64,000 nt of DNA from Silurus meridionalis (taxonomy: Eukaryota > Chordata > Actinopteri > Siluriformes > Siluridae). The position numbers and the translations under genes were made by a program. Under the pieces are notes generated by a model. The model saw only the letters and a list, made by a program, of their open reading frames with translations. It was not told the origin of the DNA and searched no databases. Below, piece after piece: positions 55,785-64,000 of the stretch. The stretch spans positions 1,286,601-1,350,600 of the forward strand of contig NC_060900.1 in the NCBI RefSeq assembly GCF_014805685.1, given 5' to 3'. Position 1 is the first letter of the stretch. Each line of letters begins with the position of its first letter.

Positions 55785-57628
55785 TATTTTTTTATTTTTA
55801 TTTATTTTTTATTAAACAAAAATACATGTATAAATCTGTTAAGAAAGTGAACTAAAATAAATAAAAGTTTAGATGCACACAGTGTTTATTTCATTAGTCA
55901 GTAAATTATTACAGAACTGGACATTTATTTGTTTGTTTGTTTGTTTGTTTGTGTTTAAAGTTTAGAGCTGAATTAGTTGTTAAACTGTTAATGTGAATGA
56001 TGTAATAAAAGTGCTGAGTGTATCAGCAGTGACTCTCTGTGGTGATTTTCTCTCTCAGATGGACATTCATTTGCAGTACCAATACAGTGTATCTGGAGTA
56101 AAGAAGATATGAGTGATATGGAGTTAATTGAGCCCTACATCATTAATAAGATTAAGTATGCGGAGTATAACAGCACTCTGGGGAAGTATACAGGATACAC
56201 TGAGACAGGAGTCAGAAACGCAGAGGAATGGAATAAAGACACTGCATTACTGCAGTCACGAAAAGCTGATGTGGAGAGATACTGTAAACACAATGCTCAG
56301 CTTTACTACACCGCCATCTTCAGTAAAACAGGTGATTATTTACACTCCTGATCCTCACATTCACACTGTTTATTATTCACACACATCAATACACACGATT
56401 ATTATTATTATTATTATTATTATTAATAAACGCAGACTGATGATTTTATTAGATTTATTGTGACGCAGAAAATGAAAAATAAAATCTGAAACAGACGAAA
56501 ATATAAAATGTGTATTAAATGCAGTAAATGTCGTTAACATATACAATTTATGCACTTTACTTAGAAATAAACACAAATATATTGATTTTATATCTTTTTT
56601 TATTCAGTTTTAACACTTTTATAACTTTTATATTAATTTGAACTTCACTGTAATCGTGCTGATTTTTCTCTTCAGTAATCTCACTAATAATATGAGCGTT
56701 TCAAAATAAAAGTCCACAACAAACTCCAAACCTTATAAAAGTCTACGAATATACAAAAATAGATCAGAAAATACACATAAATCTTATGAACACTTATAAA
56801 CAAGTTGTAGGATTTTGTCTGTTACAGTTTAAATGACTATAAACTGTTAGTGTGTGTTGATGTGGTGTAATTTTTGCAGTTGAACCTGTGGTTAAGGTGA
56901 AGATGGTGCAGAAGTCAGAAGGTTCTCACGTGGACAATCTGATGTGCAGCGCTTACAGTTTTTACCCTCCACACATTAAAGTCACCTGGATGAGGAACGG
57001 TAAGGAGGTTAAGGCTGATGTGACGTCCACTGAGGAGATGCCTGATGGAGACTGGTACTATCAGATCCACTCTCACTTGCAGTACAAACCTGAATCTGGA
57101 GAGGAGATCTCCTGTGTGGTGGAACACGCCAGCTTCAAAAAACCCATGATCTATAAGTGGGGTGAGTCTAATCTTCATAATCAGATCATCACAGTCTGAT
57201 TATCACAGTCTGAACATAATAATCAGATAATCACAGTCTGATTATCATAATCAGATCATCATAATCAGATCATCACAGTCTGATCATCACAGTCTGATGT
57301 AAATATCTGAGTGATAATGTATTGATCTGTTGTTCTGATGGTGAATCTGATGTTATAATTGGATCTAAACCCCTGTATGTCTCAGACCCGTCCATGCCTG
57401 AATCTGATAAGAGTAAGATCGCTATCGGAGCTTCAGGGTTGGTGTTGGGGATCATAATCTCAGCAGCTGGATTCATCTACTACAAGAAGAAACACTCAGG
57501 TCAGTGACGTATAAAGAGAAATAAGATCAGAACTGAACACACACACGTGTAGAATCATTAAAGTTTCTGTCTGATCTTCATCTTCTGCTTTATTTCTGAT
57601 CACAGGACGGATCCTGGTGCCCACATAA
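55664..57628 (+). CDS. MHC class II beta chain, intact
   Basis: Beta subunit of the class II antigen-presenting heterodimer. Five coding exons: 55664-55724 (leader, poly-Leu), 56059-56331 (beta-1), 56880-57161 (beta-2 Ig domain), 57386-57499 (connecting and TM), 57606-57628 (tail, TAA). All phases agree; 250 residues. Beta-1 shows CIWSKEDMSDMELIEPYIIN, the glycosylation site NST in EYNSTLGKYTGYTETGV, EEWNKD, and second cysteine in ERYCKHN. Beta-2 shows MCSAYSFYPPHIKVTWMRNG and ISCVVEHASF. TM is IAIGASGLVLGIIISAAGFI with a YYKKKH tail. A 3' UTR intron follows, next exon from 57733, with ATTAAA at 57823 and AATAAA at 58104. The peptide-binding domain is far from alpha-like, so the chain assignment is firm; locus name is unknown. 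Confidence 0.95.
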
Positions 57629-57739
57629 ACACAGGTAGATGGAATTTGATTTAATTTCCTGTATTAGATAAAGTTTATTTACCCATAATGCTCTGTTTTG
57701 TTTACACTAAAAGGTGAATTCTCCTGTTTCAGGTCTTTA

Positions 57740-59563
57740 CACTGAGAAACACTGGAGTGTTTACTGAAGAGGCTTTAACTGATAAACATCTGCTTTATTC
57801 TGAACATTTTTAACGGATTTTCATTAAAACTGATGTTAATAATGTGATTATATATTTTATAAAAGCTCATGAGTAGAAAGTGATTTAAATTGAGCCAATT
57901 TCTACATAGGAATAAATACTTTTCATTATTAAGTCAATAGCGCCCCCTACAGTCTGTTATTACCTTCTCACTGTCTCAGATTTTGCTCTTTATTGTCTCA
58001 TATTAACACTGATCTGTACATTCCTGCTTTTGTCAGAGGCTTCACATGTAATTTTAATAATAAGATCTGGATTTATTGTGATTCTGTATGAAAGTTGACT
58101 CTTAATAAACTTCTGATTGTAGAAGAAACTGATTTAAAGTAGATTTTATTTCAGTGTGAAACAGAAACACTTTTATTCCATTATCAGTTTTATAGCTGAT
58201 AAAATAAACACTGTTTATAGAGGAGGTTTTAATCCTGCTGTATTAATGAGGTGTGTTTACTTATGGATTAAGACTTAATTTGATCATTAAATACAGAATC
58301 AGGTGCAGTTGTGGTTCAGGAACATTTCAGTGCATTAATAATAATAAAATCATAAATAAATAAATTTAGTTTTAGTGCTTTGGTGAGTTTTACTTCACAA
58401 TGTGATGCTTTTAGTCAGAATTCAATCAGCATCCTTTAATTACATTAATTTTTATCCTGTTTATTTTTGTTCCAGGTCTTTCACTATTGTCTTCCTCTAG
58501 TTACTGATGATGTCATATTATTCCTGTGCTGTGATTGGTTTATAAAGTGGAAGCGGTTTTCAGTCTTTTACAGACTTCTCTAAAGTGTGTTTAGTGGATT
58601 TGGTTTCTTGTTTTTAAAATGTCAGTTTCAATAATAAAGGGATTCTTTTCTATTATTATAAATGTGATAATGTAGATGATTATTATATACAGTATACTGC
58701 TCAGTTTTATTATTTAGTAATTATTAATTTCAGCTGAAAGTATTTAATCAGTTTGTCACACTTGATCGTATTTCATGTTTGTGTATAATAATCACTTTAA
58801 AAAGTTATAAAATAATTTATCATCAGCTTTCAGTCAAAATTCTAAATCAGATAAATTAATTGTTAGAAAACAGATTATCAATAAATATTCATATATTTTA
58901 TTTATTTATGTATTTATTTATTTGTTTGTTTTTTACAGCTTTTTTATTGTATTAATCCAAATTCACTCTTTTACAACATTCAGGAAAAAGATAAACACTA
59001 AAACACGAGGATGAGCTATGACAGGATTTTTGGTCACACGGGTCTGCAGTTTTTGCTTTTGGTTCTTTTCCTGTTTAATTTTATTCAAGAAACTTTTTGT
59101 AGAACAATAAAATATGATTTATTATTATAGTAACAAAGATTTTAGAATATGAGTTTAAATCTGTTTTGGTGTCAGTGTTTATGAACCAGAAGAAGCTTTG
59201 AGGATTCAGATGAACTAAAACATATTTAAACATCAAAAAGAATCAAAACTCTCGAATCATTTAATACATAAATATGATCTGGGTTCTGGATCTCTCCATA
59301 TTTTATTTTCCCAGAAACTGAACATGTAACGTGTTCCTGCACTGTGAATGCCTGATGCTGAAAATGCTCTACAGACCTTCATGAACATAGAAACACTGTT
59401 GTTTTTGTTTTTGTGGATGTGCAGTTGTGCAGGTTTTTACACATAAACACATCATTTAAAACACAATAGAAGATCAAACAACTTCAGTTTCTCTGCAGTG
59501 AGATGGGAAAGTTTATGAAGAGAAGAATTAATATGAAGAACATCTTTACTTCCATGTTTCTCC

Positions 59564-59649
<86 letters not shown>

Positions 59650-60950
59650 TGTGTTGTTTATGGTGGAACTTAATTGTTTTCCAACCAATTTTAGCAGAAT
59701 GTGCCAGAAGTTTTAACTTGATTGGTTTAATTAATCATCATAATGATCTGTATTAATGGAAATGAAACACCAGCGCTCTGAGTGAGGACCAAACACTGCT
59801 TCATCTCCCAGATCCTTTTTCCTTCTCTGTAACAGGGATGGATTTCTGAGTGTTTTTTTACCTGGAACCCATAAAGTTTATAACTAGTTTTAAGGCTCTG
59901 AATTATCCTCCAGGAGCATCGTATCCTGTAGACCCTGCACTCTGAACCCACATCCTAACAGGCTGGAACGTGTGAAGAAAATAAATTCTCTGTGCTGTAA
60001 AGTTTATGTGAGAAATACAGGCTTCATTTTTCTTCTTTTGAACAGACACTAAATGTGCTGATGGAAAGAAAAAGTGCAGATGAATGTGAACACAGAGAAC
60101 AGGTTACAACATCATCTAAAATGTCCTGAAGAAATATTACCATGTGGGAATTGGAGTTTATTAAAGAGCTGCACTTTGATGATTTTGGTGGATGAGAATC
60201 AGAATCAGAGCACACGTTTATTTCAGTGCATTATTTAATCAGAGATGCTTCACAGTTATTTTTGGTTTTACAGACAAACAGACATGAACACACGACTAAA
60301 CACTGTGAATTTTTTCATTTTTATTAATAAAGTATATTGTGCGATTATGAAGCTTCTGTCCAAGAAGCTACTTACTAACTACTGGAATCACTAAAGGGAT
60401 CAATATGATTATTAATACAGTCTCCAGTCTTTGTGTCGTCTTTACTCTGTGTCACTACTTTGACGTTGTGAATGTAAGAGCAGACCTTTTAATGTTTATT
60501 TTAGTTAAAATCTTAAAAACCATGAAGCAAAACAAGTAATAAACATCACCAGAGTGTGACAGACATCAAAACACAAACGATGGACAATGAGGTAAAAGAA
60601 AGAAGAGATGTTAAATGTGTTCATTAACATTAAAATGCAAAACAGTCATGTGACATAATCCAGTGAAATGCAGGGGCTGATGGGAAACAGAGTCCAGTGG
60701 CAATTTTGCCTTAACCTGACACAATACAATGAATGTAATCTAATTATTCAAACAGTAGAAGCATTATTTAATAAATAAATAAACAGATAACTAACTTACT
60801 CACTGCAGCTTTTTTATATAAGCTTTTTATTCCTGAGAGTTTTCTCTGTACACTGAAATGGTCTACAGTTCAACATTATTAATTTGCTCTTGAATGATTG
60901 TAGAGTTATAGGTGTAGGATTTAATAATAAAAACACACAGACCCTGTTGA
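57740..60950. other. Class II beta 3' region and gene-free DNA
   Basis: 3' UTR to about 58130, then AT-rich non-coding DNA. A reverse CTCF-like TAGCGCCCCCTACAG lies at 57938-57952, and (GT)n of about 40 units at 59565-59646. I find no exon with homology. Confidence 0.7.
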
Positions 60951-60959
60951 GAATTGTTG

Positions 60960-61292
60960 ATGCAGGAGTGATGGAGTGATGCAGGAGTGATGGAGTGATG
61001 CAGGAGTGATGAAGTGATGCAGGAGTGATGAAGTGATGCAGGAGTGATGCAGGAGTGATGAAGTGATGCAGGAGTGATGCAGGAGTGATGGAGTGATGCA
61101 GGATTGATGGGGTGATGCAGGAGTAATGCAGGAGTGATGGAGTGATGCAGGAGTGATGGGGTGATGCAGGAGTGATGGAGTGATGCAGGAGTGATGCAGG
61201 AGTGATGCAGGAGTGATGGAGTGATGCAGGAGTGATGGGGTGATGCAGGAGTGATGAAGTGATGCAGGAGTGATGCAGGAGTGATGGAGTGA
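60960..61292. repeat. GGAGTGATG minisatellite
   Basis: Repeats built from TGATGCAGGAG and TGATGGAG/TGATGAAG in units of about 11 and 19 bases over 330 bases, with point variants (GGGTGATG, GATTGATG). Confidence 0.92.
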
Positions 61293-61976
61293 TTATATGA
61301 CTTTAAATAAATAAACCTTTGAATAGCAGAATATATTGTCTATACCACATCATGTAAACCTCTCATCAGCAGTAAGACTTTGAAGGTCAGATTGTAATAT
61401 AAAAATAAATACAAATATTACTGACAAAAGTTCTGAAGATTCTGTTAATACGTGTTGTAAAGTGTGGAGAAAGAAAGGGTCTGTATATGGTGTAAAACAT
61501 ACCGTTTACACTGCAAGCCTTGAAATGCAGCACAAAATAAGAATTCAGCAGTTTGGCGATTTAAAGTCATCAGCTTGATGCATAGTGACCTCTAGTGGAG
61601 ATACTGAAGCAGCACAAGTCTAAAAAAAGGAGGTAGTGATTTTAGACCATATTTGAAGATTGGTAAAAGAGCTTAAGAAATGCTTCTATAGATGTACATA
61701 TTTTCTGCCCTTTTCTTTGCAATTAATTAAATCTGGACTTTTAACAATTGTTACTGTGTGAAATACAAAACATAACTCAGAGTGTCTTTGAGCTGGTTGT
61801 ATGTAGACTGTCTAGCCAAAGAGTTAAAGTTAAAAATCACACCATGGTCTGTCTAAATGCTTGATTCTGATTGGCTGGAAAATTAAATCAGCGTTCTAAA
61901 TGAATGTGCTGTTTATAAACACCTGTTACCATAGTAACATCCAGGTGCCGTTCCATCCAGAGTGATTCCATACATA
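61293..61976. other. Non-coding stretch left of the Tc1 element
   Basis: No gene recognised. Part at 61855-61970 (TTCTGATTGGCTGGAAAAT, ACCATAGTAACATCC) resembles fish MITE-like sequence and shares a CTGATTGG core with 1032. Confidence 0.4.
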
Positions 61977-63581
61977 CAGTGCCCTCCCAATTATTGGCAC
62001 CCCTGTTTAAGATGTGGTCGTGGACTTCAAAAAATTCTCCTTTTTTAAAACAACATAGAACCCAAATGCAAAAAAAGAGAAAAATCCAACCTTTTATTTA
62101 AGTACATTACTTTGGTGGTAAAAAAATCACACATTTAGAAAAAAAAAAAACTTGAAATCATGTTTGCCACAATTATTGGCACCCCTGATGTTAATACTTT
62201 GTACAACCTCCTTTTGCCAACAAGACAGCACTTAATCTCCTCCTATAACATTTCACAAGATTGGAGAACACAGAGAGAGGGATTTTTGACCATTCTTCTT
62301 TGCACAATCTTTCTAGATCATCCAGTGTCCTGGGTCCTCTCTTATGCACTCTTCTCTTTAGCTCGCCCCACAGGTTTTCGATTGGGTTGAGGTCTGGGGA
62401 CTGAGATGGCCATGGGAGGACCTTGAGTTTGTGACTGCTGAACCACTTTTGTGTAGATTTTGCCACATGTTTTGGATCATTATCCTGCTGAAAGACCCAA
62501 TGACGACCCATCTTCAGCTTTCTGGCAGAGGCCATCAGGTTTTATTTAAAATATCCTGGTACTTCAAAGCGTTCATAATGCCATGCACCCTAACAAGGTT
62601 CCCAGGGCCTTTGGAAGAGAAACAGGCCCACAGCATCACAGATCCTCCACCATACTTCACGGTGGGCATGAGGTGCTTTTCGGCATACTCATCTTTTGTT
62701 TTACGCCAGACCCACTTAGAGTGTTTGTTGCCAAAAAGCTCAATCTTAGTCTCATCTGACCAAAGCACACGATCCCAGTTGAAGTCCCAGTACCGCTTAG
62801 CAAACTCCAGGCGTTTACGTTTGTGAGTGTTAGTGAGAAAAGGCTTTTCCTTGCATGCCTCCCAAACAGCTTGTTGGCATGTAGAGAGCGTCTGATGGTT
62901 GTTTTGGAGACTCTGTGACCCCAAGATGCCACTCTTTGATGCAATTCTGTGACGGTGAGCTTGGGAAATTTTTTTACTTCTCTTACCATCCTCCTCACTG
63001 TGCGTTGTGGCAAGATAAACTTGGGACCTCTTCCAGCCTTGTTTGTCACTGTTCCAGTTGTTTTAAACTTCTTAATGATTCCTCTGACTGTAGATACCGG
63101 CAAGTTAAGGCGAGTGGCTTTTTTCTTGTAGCCATTGCCTGACTTATGAAGGTCGACACACATCTGCCTTACTTGAATGGTGTGTTCTCTTGTCTTTGCC
63201 ATGTTGACAAATGGGTAAGAGAATTAGGCCTCTGTGTCACGTCATATTTATACCCCAGGAAACAGGAAATCATGAATTACTAATTAAAAGTCCCTAGATA
63301 CCCTGACCAACCTTAGCAACTACAGAAAAATATATTAAAAAAAAAAAAAATTAAATTTTTCAGAGGAATTGTTAGGGGTGCCAATAATTGTGGCACACAT
63401 GATTTCAAGTTTTTTTTCTTTTCTAAATTTTTTTTACCACCAAAGTTATGTACTTAAATGAAAGGTTGGATTTTTCTCTTTTTTTGCATTTGGGTTCTAT
63501 GTTGTTTTAAAAAAAAGGAGAATTTTTTGAAGTCCACGACCACATCTTAAACAGGGGTGCCAATAATTGTGGAGGGCAATG
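61977..63581 (-). mobile_element. Tc1 transposon, 1.6 kb, transposase nearly complete
   Basis: Ends CAGTGCCCTCCC...AATTATTGGCACCCC at left and its inverted match at right (the left has a two-base gap), with TA flanks at 61975-61976 and 63582-63583. Minus-strand transposase starts at ATG 63202 (MAKTREHTIQVRQMCVDLHK) with helix-turn-helix domains, [27 protein letters not shown] and [19 protein letters not shown], so DD34E. Two frame breaks interrupt it, near 62850 (after GRHARKS) and near 62535 (after ILNK), each explained by one missing A in an A run. Confidence 0.93.
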
Positions 63582-63615
63582 TAAGTAGAGACACAACACA
63601 TACAGACATAATTTG

Positions 63616-63619
<4 letters not shown>

Positions 63620-63682
<63 letters not shown>
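63620..63682. repeat. (CA)n microsatellite
   Basis: About 31 uninterrupted CA units 40 bases right of the Tc1 element. Beyond it (63683-64000) I see no gene, only a GGAGTCTCCAGTGCCAGTG repeat motif at 63971-63989. Confidence 0.95.
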
Positions 63683-63687
<5 letters not shown>

Positions 63688-64000
63688 CTGCAGGCATCAA
63701 TGAAAGCTTTATCGTTATCTTTTAAATGCTGGATGTGACGATGGTATAAGGTGATAATCCAGGGACAGGTATAAATCCTTGAATTTTAAAGCTTCAGCTC
63801 GGGCCGTTCTTCACCTCCACATCATGCATTAACCTCCTGTAACACCTCACACCTAAACCTGGATTATCACTTACTTTACTTACTGCCAAACACAATAAAT
63901 GTAAATATAAGGTGACATTTTTACAGGTAGAATGAAGTAGAGGTTAATTAACATGTATGTTAAATTAAAGGAGTCTCCAGTGCCAGTGTTTGTAACTGTC

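Overview
The window is eukaryotic, vertebrate nuclear DNA and almost certainly from a teleost fish. It has split genes with GT-AG introns, MHC class II genes of the fish type, very frequent CA/GT and AT microsatellites, and many fish-type transposons (Tc1/mariner, RTE, L2, tRNA-derived SINEs). The repeats look ostariophysan, and a catfish is plausible, but that last step is inference.

Layout. 1-8.8 kb (+): the 3' two thirds of an alpha-2-macroglobulin gene, 22 exons, with bait region, thioester and receptor-binding domain; it runs off the left edge. 8.9-16.7 kb: gene-free, with a diverged local duplication and many microsatellites. 16.7-20.9 kb (-), with a likely first exon near 22.5-22.7 kb: SLC7A4, a CAT-family membrane carrier, five coding exons, convergent with A2M. 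23.3-28.1 kb: a palindrome with CTCF-like motifs, a decayed TA-target DNA transposon and a full-length RTE-type LINE with a 16-bp target duplication. 28-36.5 kb: two diverged copies of a multi-kb block, each ending in an MHC-type X-box/Y-box promoter module; a third module lies inverted at 45.7 kb. 36.7-41.4 kb: Tc1 relics, an L2 3' end and a 1.6-kb Tc1 element with long terminal repeats. 41.4-45.6 kb: about 2.0 kb of pure (AT)n joined directly to 2.2 kb of pure (TTC)n. 46.6-49.8 kb: satellite DNA with 70-bp, 40-bp and 26-bp units, partly duplicated without visible change.

50.1-57.6 kb (+): an MHC class II cluster. It holds one class II alpha gene (four coding exons, a one-base frameshift in alpha-1), a partial second alpha copy lacking leader and alpha-1, and one intact five-exon class II beta gene. 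Alpha and beta chains pair at the surface of antigen-presenting cells. The promoter modules at 33, 36 and 45.7 kb look like remains of further MHC-type genes upstream of this cluster. 57.7-64 kb: non-coding DNA, a minisatellite and another 1.6-kb Tc1 element with a nearly complete transposase.

Caution: several coding breaks are single-base indels, some of them in short homopolymers, so consensus error in a long-read assembly is a live alternative to real mutation.
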